From the NCBI RefSeq assembly GCF_001422205.1, contig NZ_LMMJ01000007.1:538756-602755 (forward strand): DNA of 64,000 nucleotides, written 5' to 3'. Under the pieces are notes generated by a model. The model ran no database searches. It was not told where the DNA came from and was given only the letters and a program-made list of their open reading frames with translations. This DNA comes from Curtobacterium sp. Leaf261. GTDB lineage: Bacteria > Actinomycetota > Actinomycetes > Actinomycetales > Microbacteriaceae. Both the position numbers and the translations under genes were made by a program. Below are positions 32,035 through 45,402 of this stretch, piece after piece (position 1 is the stretch's first letter; each line of letters opens with the position of its first letter).

Positions 32035-32220
32035 CTCTCACCGAGGGGCGGGGCGGGACCGGGGCAGCTGGGGCGGGACCGGAGAGCGGGCCGAGACCGG
32101 GATCAGGGCCAAGGCCGGCCACTGACGACGCCCGCGCCGCAGGGGCGGCGGCGCGAATGGGCAGAGAACGAGCCGCTGCGAGATGCGGACGCAGTCCGCA
32201 TCGAGCAGGCTCGATGCTCG

Positions 32221-32293
32221 TGGAGCCTAGGAGAATCGAACTCCTGACCTCCTGCTTGCAAAGCAGGCGCTCTACCAATTGAGCTAAGGCCCC
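32221..32293 (-). tRNA. tRNA-Ala (anticodon TGC)
   Basis: A 73-nt tRNA. Acceptor GGGGCCT/AGGCTCC includes the G3-U70 pair that identifies alanine tRNA. The anticodon stem CCTGC/GCAGG encloses TTTGCAA, giving anticodon TGC. D-arm AGCTCAATTGGTAGAGC and T-arm GTTCGATTC are standard. CCA is not encoded. Confidence 0.97.
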
Positions 32294-32369
32294 GGGCCGG
32301 CGCCGCTCAGAGAACGGCCCACCGGGTGACGCATACTGCCGGGTGATGCATGACGGCGAACCGTCGGAG

Positions 32370-32443
32370 TGGGGCTACTAGGACTTGAACCTAGGACCTC
32401 TTCGTTATCAGCGAAGCGCTCTAACCGCCTGAGCTATAGCCCC
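32370..32443 (-). tRNA. tRNA-Ile (anticodon GAT)
   Basis: A 74-nt tRNA. Acceptor GGGGCTA/TAGCCCC, anticodon stem CTTCG/CGAAG and loop CTGATAA give anticodon GAT. T-loop is GTTCAAGTC. CCA is not encoded. The Ile-Ala tRNA pair next to gyrA is the usual actinobacterial arrangement, on the strand transcribed away from oriC. Confidence 0.97.
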
Positions 32444-32534
32444 GTGACCGGATGAGAGCCTACATGACCAGCGCTGTGCACGCCAATCGAGCAGACACCA
32501 TCCGGCGCGTCGATGTGACCGGACCAGCGGGCCG

Positions 32535-32934
32535 TCAGTTGTTGGTGAACCCGACGAGCACGCCGCCGGTGATCCGCACGCTGAGGTTGTACAGCACGCT
32601 GACGATCGCACCGAGGACCGTCCCGACGACCACGTTCAGGATCCCGACGACGATCGAGAAGCCCATCACCTGCCCGAGCGAGAACTGGTCCATGATCGAG
32701 TAGCTGTTCTGCCCGGTGATGTCCCGGAGCAGGTTGTCGATCTGGGTGAACACCCCCGTCTGGTTCAGGATGATCCAGACGAGCATGGTCGCGACGACGA
32801 TGACGATGCTGCCCGCGAGTGCGATCAGGAACGACAGCTTGACGCTCGACCAGAAGTCGACGTACACGAGCCGGAGCCGCACCTGCTTGGTGCCGACGGG
32901 GCGCTTCGTCTTCCGCTGGAGCTTCTCGGCGACA

Positions 32935-32942
<8 letters not shown>
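32535..32942 (-). CDS. DUF3566 domain membrane protein
   Basis: A 135-residue protein with a basic N-terminus and two hydrophobic regions (about residues 36-60 and 92-120). [27 protein letters not shown] is the DUF3566 signature, found directly after gyrA in most Actinobacteria. Function is unknown. Its start overlaps the end of gyrA by 8 bases. Confidence 0.9.
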
Positions 32943-35571
<2,629 letters not shown>

Positions 35572-35657
35572 GTGGGTTGCTTCCCTTTCTGGAGACCGGA
35601 GGCCGGCCTGGAGGCGGTGGTTCCGTCAGTCGCGCCGGGCGCGACCGCAGGTGGTCG

Positions 35658-35694
35658 GGACGGGCAGGCACGGCTCGCACCGTGCCTCCCGTCC
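35658..35694. repeat. GGAGG-family palindrome between gyrB and gyrA
   Basis: Arms GGACGGGCAGGCACGG (35658-35673) and CCGTGCCTCCCGTCC (35680-35694) pair fully except for one bulged C. It ends three bases before the gyrB stop codon region and lies between two cotranscribed genes. A second partial element is near 35605-35630. Confidence 0.65.
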
Positions 35695-35696
35695 GA

Positions 35697-37859
<2,163 letters not shown>

Positions 37860-38369
37860 TCAACCGTAAGTATCGCGAGGACCACGCCCCTGGACCGATC
37901 TGAGCCCACGTTTCCAGGTCGGGGCATCCGGGGCGAGAACGCGCACGGACTCGACACCCGCTTCCGGGTAGCGGCTCGCGATGGTCGTGGTGATCTGTCC
38001 GCGCATCAGCCGGAGCTGCGTCGCCCACGCGGTGGAGTCGCAGCGGATGACGAGCGCGTGGTCCTCGATCTGCAGCGGTGTGGAGTGTGCGGCGAGCTCC
38101 TCGCCGACGACCTCGGGCCACGCGGTGATCACCTCGGACTGCGCGAGCGGCTCCGTCCATCCGAGTTCGTTCGTCAGTCCCCCGACGACGTCCCCGAGTC
38201 CCGCGGGTTCGCGGCCGCGACCGTACGGCACCGAGTCGGTGTTGCGTCCGCGGGTCTGGCGGCGCCTGGCGTCGACCCCGCGCTTCGCCGGGTCGCCGAA
38301 GACGGCCTTGAGGTGCAGGTAGAACCGGGTCGGTTCGGACGGGCGGACGGGCTTCGGTGCCATGGTCAC
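37860..38369 (-). CDS. DUF721 family (DciA-like) protein
   Basis: A 169-residue protein. The core ELGWTEPLAQSEVITAWPEVVGEELAAHSTPLQIEDHALVIRCDSTAWATQLRLM is the DUF721 domain, related to DciA, the ancestral loader of the replicative helicase DnaB. The position between recF and gyrB is conserved. The N-terminal third is basic and variable. GTG at 38369 overlaps the recF stop in a GTGA; ATG at 38363 is an equally likely start. Confidence 0.88.
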   Translation of the reverse strand: MTMAPKPVRPSEPTRFYLHLKAVFGDPAKRGVDARRRQTRGRNTDSVPYGRGREPAGLGDVVGGLTNELGWTEPLAQSEVITAWPEVVGEELAAHSTPLQIEDHALVIRCDSTAWATQLRLMRGQITTTIASRYPEAGVESVRVLAPDAPTWKRGLRSVQGRGPRDTYG

Positions 38370-39589
38370 GCCCCCGGACTGGAGGGACGGTGCACGCCCG
38401 TCTCGCCGGCCGCGGCCGGTCCGTGGGTCGCGTCCACGATCCTCCCGGCCTCGATGTGCACCGTGTGGGCCGCGAGCACCGCGGGGACGTCGCCCCCGAC
38501 GGCGGCCGTGATGAGCACCTGCTCGTACTCCGCGACCGCTCCGGCCAATCGTCCGCGCCGCGACTCGTCGAGCTCGGCGAAGACGTCGTCGAGGATGATG
38601 ATCGGATCACCGAGCGTCGACTCCGCCCGGAGGATGGACGCCGATGCGAGCTTGATCGCCAGCGCGAACGACCAGGATTCGCCGTGACTGGCATATCCAC
38701 GAGCCGGTAACCCGTTCAGGCGGAAGAGCACGTCGTCGCGGTGGGGCCCGACGAGTGTGAGTCCTCGGTCGAGTTCGTCGCGGCGACGTCGCTCGAGCGC
38801 GGTCCGGAACGCCTCGGCGGCCGCGGCGACGCCGATCGGCTCGGACTCCGCGCCCGAGGTCGCCGCGTCCTCGTCGGTCTCCGGATCCGACCCCCTGATG
38901 CTGAGGACACCGGCGAGCGACGCGTCGTGGGTCTCGCCGGCGACGGTCGCGTACGCCTCCGTCACGAACGGCGCGAGCCGCCGGACGAGGTGGTCGCGCG
39001 CCGCCACGAGCTCGGCGCCGAGACCGATGAGCCGGTCGTCCCAGACGTCGAGCGTCGACATGGCGTTCGCACCGATGCCGGAGCCGCGCGCCGATTTGAG
39101 CAGGGTGTTCCGCTGTCGGAGCGTGCGGTCGTAGTCGGCGAGCACCCCCTGCATGCGCGGAGCGATGAGGACGAGCAGTTCGTCGATCATCCGCCGACGT
39201 CCCGCCGGCTCACCGCGCACGAGGGCGAGGTCCTCCGGTGCGAACAGCACGCTCGTGCAGTACCGGGGCAGCTCACGCGGCTTGATCGACGCGCGGTTCA
39301 CCTGGGCACGGTTCGAGCCGGTGCGGTTGATCTGCACCTCGGCGAGGATGCTGCGGTCCTCGAAGGCGAGGCGTGCCCGGACGATCGCGGCGTCACACCC
39401 CTGGCGGACGAGCGCACCGTCGGTCGGCACCCGGTGCGACCCGAGCGTGGAGAGGTACCCGATCGCCTCGACCAGGTTGGTCTTGCCCTGTCCGTTCCGC
39501 CCGACGAACAGGTTCGGCCCGCGTGCGAAGTCGACCTCCGCCTCCCGGTAGTTCCGGAAGTCGGTGAGTTGCAGGTGGTCGACGTGCAC
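38366..39589 (-). CDS. recF: DNA replication and repair protein RecF
   Basis: A 407-residue SMC-like ATPase that helps load RecA at gaps. Walker A GRNGQGKTNLVEAI is at about residues 30-43, the signature region is ASHGESWSFALAIKLAS, and Walker B is PIIILDDVFAELDESRRG. The last dozen residues (GVHRPSSPGA) are encoded by an arm of the GGAGG repeat, so the C-terminus differs from typical RecF. It lies in the conserved dnaN-gnd-recF order. Confidence 0.96.
   Translation of the reverse strand: MHVDHLQLTDFRNYREAEVDFARGPNLFVGRNGQGKTNLVEAIGYLSTLGSHRVPTDGALVRQGCDAAIVRARLAFEDRSILAEVQINRTGSNRAQVNRASIKPRELPRYCTSVLFAPEDLALVRGEPAGRRRMIDELLVLIAPRMQGVLADYDRTLRQRNTLLKSARGSGIGANAMSTLDVWDDRLIGLGAELVAARDHLVRRLAPFVTEAYATVAGETHDASLAGVLSIRGSDPETDEDAATSGAESEPIGVAAAAEAFRTALERRRRDELDRGLTLVGPHRDDVLFRLNGLPARGYASHGESWSFALAIKLASASILRAESTLGDPIIILDDVFAELDESRRGRLAGAVAEYEQVLITAAVGGDVPAVLAAHTVHIEAGRIVDATHGPAAAGETGVHRPSSPGA
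38373..38390. repeat. GGAGG-family arm inside the recF 3' end
   Basis: CGGACTGGAGGGACGG matches a full family arm; the second arm is missing. It is translated as the last residues of RecF and also forms the region just upstream of the DUF721 start. Confidence 0.6.
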
Positions 39590-39616
39590 GCGGGCCGAGG
39601 GAGTCGGACGGACCGA

Positions 39617-40501
39617 CTACGCCTTCTTGACGGCGTGGCCGCCGAACTGGTTGCGGAGCGCCGCGACGGCCTTCATCGTCGGGGAGTCGTCACCCTGACG
39701 CGACACGAACCGCGCGAAGATCGATGCGCTGAGCGCGGGCATCGGCACCGCGTACTCGATGCCCTCCTCGAGGGTCCAACGACCCTCGCCGGAGTCCTCG
39801 ACGTAGCCCTCGAGTGCGTCGAGCTTCGGGTCCTCTTTCAGGGCGAGGACCATGAGCTCGAGGAGCCAGGAGCGGATGACCGTGCCGCGCTGCCACGCGG
39901 TGAAGGCCCCGGGGACGTCCTTGACGAGCGGCTTCGCCTCGAGGAGCTCGAAGCCCTCGGCGTAGGCCTGCATGATCGCGTACTCGATGCCGTTGTGGAC
40001 CATCTTGACGTAGTGGCCGGCGCCGACCTCGCCCGCGTGGACGAAGCCCTCTTCGCGGGGGCCCTCGGGGCGGAGCGCGTCGAACACGGGCATCGCGGTG
40101 GCGACGTCCTCGTCCGCACCGCCGACCATGAGGCCGTAGCCGTTGTCGAGGCCCCACACGCCACCGGAGACACCGGCGTCCATGTAGCGGATGCCCCTGG
40201 CGTCGAGCTGCTTGGCGTGGATCTCGTCCTCGGTCCACTTGGAGTTGCCGCCGTCGATGACCAGGTCACCGGGCTCGAGCACCTCGGCGAGGTCGGTGAT
40301 GACGTCGTCGGTGATCTTGCCGTGCGGGACCATGACCCAGACGAGGCGGGGGCCGGTCAGGGCCTTCGCGAGCGCACCGAGGTCGGCGACGTCGGACACC
40401 GCGGGGTTGGCGTCGTAGCCCACCACGTCGATGCCGGCGTTGCGCAGGCGCGTGCGCATGTTGTTGCCCATCTTGCCGAGGCCGACGAGTCCGATCTGCA
40501 T
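39617..40501 (-). CDS. gnd: 6-phosphogluconate dehydrogenase, decarboxylating (short GntZ type)
   Basis: A 294-residue dehydrogenase of the pentose phosphate pathway, producing ribulose 5-phosphate, CO2 and reduced cofactor. The Rossmann motif GLVGLGKMGNNM is at the N-terminus, the substrate-binding VIDGGNSKWTEDE at about 83-95, GVSGGVWG at about 110-117, and the catalytic Lys in VGAGHYVKMVHNGIEY. The short length and sequence match the GntZ/YqeC class usual between dnaN and recF in Actinobacteria. Confidence 0.94.
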   Translation of the reverse strand: MQIGLVGLGKMGNNMRTRLRNAGIDVVGYDANPAVSDVADLGALAKALTGPRLVWVMVPHGKITDDVITDLAEVLEPGDLVIDGGNSKWTEDEIHAKQLDARGIRYMDAGVSGGVWGLDNGYGLMVGGADEDVATAMPVFDALRPEGPREEGFVHAGEVGAGHYVKMVHNGIEYAIMQAYAEGFELLEAKPLVKDVPGAFTAWQRGTVIRSWLLELMVLALKEDPKLDALEGYVEDSGEGRWTLEEGIEYAVPMPALSASIFARFVSRQGDDSPTMKAVAALRNQFGGHAVKKA

Positions 40502-40605
40502 GATTTCCCTTTTCCGTGGAAGTGTCGCGGCGCGTGGTGACGCGTCGCTCGTGTGCTGCGGGTCAGCGCAGCTGGAGGCGCTGCATCACCGCAGCAGGCA
40601 CTGCT

Positions 40606-41763
40606 TCACCGGAGCAGCAGGTTCGGCTGGAGCAGGTAGCGGTACCCGTCCGTGGCCGGTTCCTCGCGGGACGACTGGCCCGTGATGAGCACCGGGCCGG
40701 GCTTGTTCGGGTTCTCGGTCTTGGTGAAGGAGATCCGGACGAACTCGGAGTGCACGGCGTTCAGGCCGTCGAGGAGGAACTGGGGCTTCAGGGACACGAC
40801 GGTGTCGTCGCCGCTCAGGATGGCGTCGATCGCCTCGGACGCCTGCGCCTGCTCGGACCCGATGGCCTCGAGCGTCAGACCGTCCGCGGTGAACGAGAAC
40901 CGGAGCGCGGCTTCGCGCTCCAGGACGAGCGAAACGCGCCGGACCGCCTCGACGAGGTCGGCGGTGCTCATCACGGCGTGGTCCTGCACGGTGTCGGGGA
41001 AGAGTCGGCGGACCGGCGGGTAGTTGCCCTTGATGAGCAGCGAGGTGACGGTCTTGTCGTCCGCGCGGAACGCGATGAGCTCGCGGTCTTGGTTGCCGGT
41101 GAGCGACACCGAGACGGTGCTCGCCGACCCGAACGTCCGCCCGACCTCCTGCAGGGTGCGCGCCGGGACGAGTGCGTGCATCGGCGCAGCGGCGGTGTCG
41201 CCTCCGGTCCGGCCGGAGTCCCAGGCGATCGTGCGGACCGCGACGCGGTAGCGGTCGGTCGCGACGAGCGAGATGTCGGTCTCGCCGACCTCGAGCTGGA
41301 CGCCCGTGATCACCGGGGTGACGTCGTCGCGGCTCGCGGCGACGGCGACCTGGGACACGGCCTCGGAGAACGCGTCCCCGGGGATGACGCCGGTCTGGGG
41401 TCCGACCTCGGGCAGGGTCGGGTACTCCTCGACCGGCATGCTCAGGAGGGTGAAGTGCGCCGACCCGCAGGTGACGGTGATCCGGGACTCGTCGGTGCTG
41501 AAGACCACCGGTGCCGAGGGGAGCCTGCTGGCGATGTCGGCGAGCAGACGTCCGGAGACCAGGACCGTTCCCGGCTCGTCGATCTGCGCCGCGATGCTCG
41601 TCTGGGCGCTGACCTCGTAGTCGAACGACGACAGCGTCAGATGATCGTCCTCGGCGTGGATCAGCACCCCGGACAGGATCGGGAGCGTCGTCCGCTGGGG
41701 CAGGAGCTTCACTGCAAAGGAGACGGCTTCGCTGAAGACGTCCCGGTTGACCTGAAACTTCAC
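40606..41763 (-). CDS. dnaN: DNA polymerase III sliding clamp, beta subunit
   Basis: A 385-residue clamp with the three-fold repeated domain layout. The N-terminus MKFQVNRDVFSEAVSFAVKLLPQRTTLPILSG and GRLLADIASRLP are typical. The C-terminal SREEPATDGYRYLLQPNLLLR departs slightly from the usual LMPMRL ending but keeps the fold. It is the probable docking partner of NucS. The start lies 568 bases from dnaA across oriC. Confidence 0.96.
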   Translation of the reverse strand: MKFQVNRDVFSEAVSFAVKLLPQRTTLPILSGVLIHAEDDHLTLSSFDYEVSAQTSIAAQIDEPGTVLVSGRLLADIASRLPSAPVVFSTDESRITVTCGSAHFTLLSMPVEEYPTLPEVGPQTGVIPGDAFSEAVSQVAVAASRDDVTPVITGVQLEVGETDISLVATDRYRVAVRTIAWDSGRTGGDTAAAPMHALVPARTLQEVGRTFGSASTVSVSLTGNQDRELIAFRADDKTVTSLLIKGNYPPVRRLFPDTVQDHAVMSTADLVEAVRRVSLVLEREAALRFSFTADGLTLEAIGSEQAQASEAIDAILSGDDTVVSLKPQFLLDGLNAVHSEFVRISFTKTENPNKPGPVLITGQSSREEPATDGYRYLLQPNLLLR

Positions 41764-42331
41764 AGCTGGGACCCCTGTCGATCGGTGTTCTTGTCCGGCC
41801 GCCCCATTGTGGCACAGCGCGCCGTCGGCGGATTCTTGTCGTTCGCTCGGGCCGGACGCCGTCCACAGGGTTGGCCACGAGAGAGAGATTGGTTAAAGAC
41901 AGTAATGGTGTTAACGCCTGTGCACACTGTGGACAACTCTGTGGATGCCGCTCAGCGAGCGGGAACTACACCGGTGTGAGTTGTGAGTGATCTGTGGCAT
42001 CGCCCGGGACGAGAAAATCTCATCTCGGAACTACATCCCTGTAATTCCACAGGTCCGTCGATCGTCGCCAACAGGGTGGCGGCGTGTCCTCCACAGTTAT
42101 CCACAGACTTTCCACACTGTGAGAACTCCGTCGGGCGACACCGGCTGGGACGGTCACGGCCGACGCACCGCGGCCGGTCTGGAGGCGCGGATCGCGTACT
42201 ACGCAACGCGCTCGGTCCGACGCCGAACAGGGCCCACACCGGTGCGGGGACACGTGGTACGCGTCCCGTGGCGGACTCGCGGCGGCGTGGCGGACGCGAG
42301 CCGGGCCTCCAGGCAGATGCGGCGGAGCCCG
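41764..42331. other. Chromosomal replication origin oriC
   Basis: The 568-base gene-free region between dnaN and dnaA. DnaA boxes include TGTGGACAA (41928-41936, exact reverse of TTGTCCACA), TGTGGATGC (41940-41948, weak), TTATCCACA (42097-42105, exact) and CTTTCCACA (42108-42116, weak). AT-rich candidates for unwinding are 41881-41916 (with GGTTAAAGAC and GTGTTAACG) and 42012-42030. GGAGG-family half elements lie at 42170-42190 and 42290-42314 in opposite orientation. Confidence 0.88.
42170..42314. repeat. Two opposed GGAGG-family half elements flanking the dnaA side of oriC
   Basis: GCCGGTCTGGAGGCGCGG (42173-42190) and GAGCCGGGCCTCCAGGC (42297-42313) are in inverse orientation about 105 bases apart. 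The second ends 18 bases before the dnaA stop. Confidence 0.45.
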
Positions 42332-43873
42332 CTACTTGTAGCGGTGGTCCTGCTTGATCCGGCTCGTGAGCTCGGTCACCTGGTTGTAGATCGACCGACG
42401 CTCCTTCATGAGCTCGGTGATCTTCTTGTTCGCGTACATCACGGTGGTGTGGTCGCGGTTGCCGAAGAGCTGACCGATCTTCGGCAGGGAGAGGCTCGTC
42501 ATCTCGCGGCACAGGTACATCGCGATCTGCCTGGCCGTCGCGATCGCCTGCGACCTGGACGAGCCGTAGAGGTCGTCCACCGAGAGCTTGAAGTACTCCG
42601 CGGTGTGGTTGATGATGTCGACCGGCGCGATGACGTTGTCTTCGTCGAGGGTGATCAGGTCCTTGAGCACCGTCTGCACGAGCGCGAGGTCGACCGCACT
42701 CCGGTTGAGGCTCGCGAACGCCGTCACCCGGATGAGCGTGCCCTCGAGCTCGCGGATGTTGCTCGACACCTTCGACGCCATGTACTCGAGGATCTCGTCG
42801 CGCACCTGCAGGTGGTCGCTCTGCGCCTTCTTCCGGAGGATCGCGATGCGCGTCTCGAGGTCGGGCGCCTGCACGTCGGTGATGAGGCCCCACTCGAACC
42901 GGCTGCGCATCCGGTCCTCGAAGCCGGTGAGGTGCTTCGGCGGCAGGTCGGACGTGATCACGAGCTGCTTGTTGTGGTCGTGCAGGGTGTTGAAGGTGTG
43001 GAAGAACGCCTCTTGCGTCGAGTCCTTGCCCTGGAGGAACTGGATGTCGTCGATCAGCAGGATGTCGATGTCGCGGTAGCGCTGCTGGAACTGGTTCGAC
43101 CGGTTGTTCGCGATCGAGTTGATGAAGTCGTTCGTGAACTCCTCGCTCGACACGTACCGGACGCGGATGCCCGGGTAGAGGCTCTCGGCGTAGTGGCCGA
43201 TCGCGTGCAGGAGGTGGGTCTTGCCGAGCCCCGAGTCCCCGTAGATGAAGAGCGGGTTGTAGGCCTTGGCGGGAGCCTCCGCGACGGCGACGGCCGCGGC
43301 GTGTGCGAAGCGGTTCGATCCGCCGATGACGAAGTTGTCGAAGTTGTACTTGGGGTTGAGGCGTGAGTCGGGACGGCCGTTCGACCCCTGGTCCACGGAG
43401 CTCGGCACGAAGGGTGCCTCGATGTACTGCCGCGGGGCCGCACCCTGCTCGATCGGACCGCCGTACGACGGTGCTCCGCGCGACGGGTCGTCGTACGCGG
43501 GTGCGTCGCGGTCCCTGCCGGTGCTCGTGCCGGCGGCGGTGCTCGTCGTGTTCACGCTCGTGCTCACTGCTGCGGCGCTCGCATCGGGCCGTGGCTCCGG
43601 GGTCATGTCCGGGTTGACCGTGATCGCGAAGTTCGCCACCGTGTCGTCGCCGATGCGGCTCACGGCCTCGGTGATCGGGATGCGGATGCGCTGTTCGAGC
43701 ATGCCGCGGGTCAGGTCGTTCGGGACCTCGAGGTAGAGCGTGCCGGCGAGGACGCCCTTGGGGACGACGAGGTTGAGGAACCCGTGCAGCTGCGGGGTGA
43801 TGCGGTCGTCGTCCTGGAGGATCCCCAGCACGGAGGCCCAGAGCTCCTCGACGGGGTCGGCCGGCATCGTCAT
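42332..43873 (-). CDS. dnaA: Chromosomal replication initiator protein DnaA
   Basis: A 513-residue AAA+ initiator. Domain I is at residues 1-90 (EELWASVLGILQDDDRITPQLHGFLN), domain II is a long Thr/Asp/Pro-rich linker (about 100-175), domain III carries Walker A GDSGLGKTHLLHAIG and Walker B ILLIDDIQFLQGK, and domain IV ends in LSLPKIGQLFGNRDHTTVMYANKKI for DNA-box binding. ATG at 43873 gives MTMPADPVEELW, the normal start. Confidence 0.97.
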   Translation of the reverse strand: MTMPADPVEELWASVLGILQDDDRITPQLHGFLNLVVPKGVLAGTLYLEVPNDLTRGMLEQRIRIPITEAVSRIGDDTVANFAITVNPDMTPEPRPDASAAAVSTSVNTTSTAAGTSTGRDRDAPAYDDPSRGAPSYGGPIEQGAAPRQYIEAPFVPSSVDQGSNGRPDSRLNPKYNFDNFVIGGSNRFAHAAAVAVAEAPAKAYNPLFIYGDSGLGKTHLLHAIGHYAESLYPGIRVRYVSSEEFTNDFINSIANNRSNQFQQRYRDIDILLIDDIQFLQGKDSTQEAFFHTFNTLHDHNKQLVITSDLPPKHLTGFEDRMRSRFEWGLITDVQAPDLETRIAILRKKAQSDHLQVRDEILEYMASKVSSNIRELEGTLIRVTAFASLNRSAVDLALVQTVLKDLITLDEDNVIAPVDIINHTAEYFKLSVDDLYGSSRSQAIATARQIAMYLCREMTSLSLPKIGQLFGNRDHTTVMYANKKITELMKERRSIYNQVTELTSRIKQDHRYK

Positions 43874-44110
43874 CGCGCGCTCGTCTCCTGAGGTCTCGGT
43901 GTGGTGTGCCCACGGGGAATCGGCGGGCGACCGCTCACAGGGTTCTCCACAACCTTGTCCACCGGCTGCTGCGGTGGTCGTCCGGGGGTTCTCCGAGACG
44001 ATCACTGGCCACCAGCCGGTGGATGCACCCACTGTAAACGGTGTCGGCGCGTCGTACGCAACCAGAGTTTTCAACAGTGTGGACAATTGCGGTACGCCAC
44101 CGAACGGCAG
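43874..44110 (-). promoter_or_regulatory. dnaA promoter region with DnaA boxes
   Basis: On the minus strand, TACAGT (44031-44036) and TTGCGT (44056-44061) with a 19-base spacer form a plausible promoter about 160 bases before the dnaA start. DnaA boxes occur at 44078-44086 (TGTGGACAA, exact), 43955-43963 (TTGTCCACC) and 43943-43951 (TTCTCCACA). They flank the promoter and fit autoregulation by DnaA, or an accessory part of the origin. Confidence 0.55.
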
Positions 44111-44140
44111 ATCCGAGGAGGCGCGGCTTCCGCAGGGAGT

Positions 44141-44169
44141 TTGACCAGGAGGCCGTCCTCACGTACCGT
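44141..44169 (+). promoter_or_regulatory. rpmH promoter
   Basis: TTGACC (44141-44146), a 17-base spacer and TACCGT (44164-44169) make the best sigma-70-type promoter in the window. It gives a leader of about 145 bases before rpmH and is divergent from the dnaA promoter. Confidence 0.7.
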
Positions 44170-44321
44170 TGAACGGTTGACTGCGGCCTCCTACGGCCGC
44201 GTGACCACGGCCCTCGTCGATGTCTTGTGGCATCGGGACGAGCTGACGTGGTGCAACTGTCCATCGGACACAGTCCAGACCGCGACCGGATCGCCACGTG
44301 CATCCGTGTGGAGACGAGATC

Positions 44322-44459
44322 ATGAGCAAGCGTACTTTCCAGCCGAACAACCGCCGCCGCGCCAAGAAGCACGGCTTCCGCCTGCGGATGCGGACCCGTG
44401 CCGGCCGCAGCATCCTGGCCGCGCGTCGCGCCAAGGGCCGCACCGAGCTCTCGGCGTAG
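44322..44459 (+). CDS. rpmH: Large ribosomal subunit protein bL34
   Basis: A 45-residue highly basic ribosomal protein beginning [20 protein letters not shown] and ending KGRTELSA, the full bL34 sequence. It opens the conserved operon that continues with rnpA, yidD, yidC, jag and rsmG. It is too short for ordinary ORF listings but is unmistakable. Confidence 0.97.
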   Translation: MSKRTFQPNNRRRAKKHGFRLRMRTRAGRSILAARRAKGRTELSA

Positions 44460-44537
44460 GTCGACCACTTGCCTTCGCGGCGGGGCCCGGCCCCGCTCCG
44501 GACACGGAACCGGACCACGTGCGGTCGGGGCTGAAGC

Positions 44538-44951
44538 ATGTTGCCCAAGACCAACCGCATCGTTCGCGGTGACGACTACCGAACGGCCGTGCGCCGTGGC
44601 CGCAGGAGCGCCACGGCGCACGTCGTCGTCTCGGTGGTGCATCGAACCACGTCCGACCCGACGAGGTTCGGGTTCATCGTGTCGAAGGCGGTCGGGAACG
44701 CGGTGACCCGGAACCTCCTGCGTCGACGCTTCAAGGGGATCGCGCACGACATCGTGCTCGAGCATCCGACCGGATACGACGTCGCGATCCGAGCACTGCC
44801 AGCCGCTGCGCAGGCCGATTGGCTTACCCTCGTGGCAGATGTGAACCGTTCGTTCGACCGCAGTGTTGCCGCAGCGGGACCCGCCCGCGGCGTCGCTGCG
44901 GCGGTGTCCGACCGCAGTGTGAGACCCATCGACGGGGTGAGGGAGGCATGA
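44538..44951 (+). CDS. rnpA: Ribonuclease P protein component
   Basis: A 137-residue protein that assists the RNase P RNA in trimming the 5' ends of tRNA precursors. The RNR signature appears as SKAVGNAVTRNLLRRRFKGI at about residues 48-67. The C-terminal 30 residues are variable. Its stop overlaps the yidD start in an ATGA. Confidence 0.95.
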   Translation: MLPKTNRIVRGDDYRTAVRRGRRSATAHVVVSVVHRTTSDPTRFGFIVSKAVGNAVTRNLLRRRFKGIAHDIVLEHPTGYDVAIRALPAAAQADWLTLVADVNRSFDRSVAAAGPARGVAAAVSDRSVRPIDGVREA

Positions 44952-45394
44952 AGAGGCTGCTCGCCACGATCGCGTTGCTCCCGCGCAACGCATGTGTCGT
45001 CGTGCTGCGCGCCTACCGTGCCGTCATCTCGCCGCTCTACGGCAACGTCTGCCGGTACCACCCGTCGTGTTCCCGGTACGCGCTCGAGGCGATCCAGCAG
45101 TACGGCGTCGTCCGCGGTTCTGCGCTGGGCGCCTGGCGCATCGCCCGCTGCAACCCGTGGGCTGCCGGCGGGATCGACGACGTCCCCGATCGCCGCCGCC
45201 CATACCGCGTGAACCGCTTCGGCTTCGTGCTCGCGCACCAGACGACGTCGTCTGGTGCTGCGCTGTCACCCGACCCGGTGGTGCCTGCACCCCCTGTGAG
45301 TGTCCTGGCGTCGGCCTCCTCCCCCCGTACTCCCGCGTTCGTCCCCGACGCGCAGCTTCCACGGCTGATCAACCAGCCCGCTCGAAAGGCGTGA
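44948..45394 (+). CDS. yidD: Membrane protein insertion efficiency factor YidD
   Basis: A 148-residue protein. The conserved YidD part is residues 1-85 with AYRAVISPLYGNVCRYHPSCSRYALEAIQQYG and RIARCNPWAAGGIDDVP, including the three conserved cysteines. It aids YidC-dependent insertion. A variable Ser/Pro/Ala tail of about 60 residues, ending PRLINQPARKA, extends beyond the usual length. Confidence 0.93.
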   Translation: MKRLLATIALLPRNACVVVLRAYRAVISPLYGNVCRYHPSCSRYALEAIQQYGVVRGSALGAWRIARCNPWAAGGIDDVPDRRRPYRVNRFGFVLAHQTTSSGAALSPDPVVPAPPVSVLASASSPRTPAFVPDAQLPRLINQPARKA

Positions 45395-45402
45395 CCGTAC
45401 CC

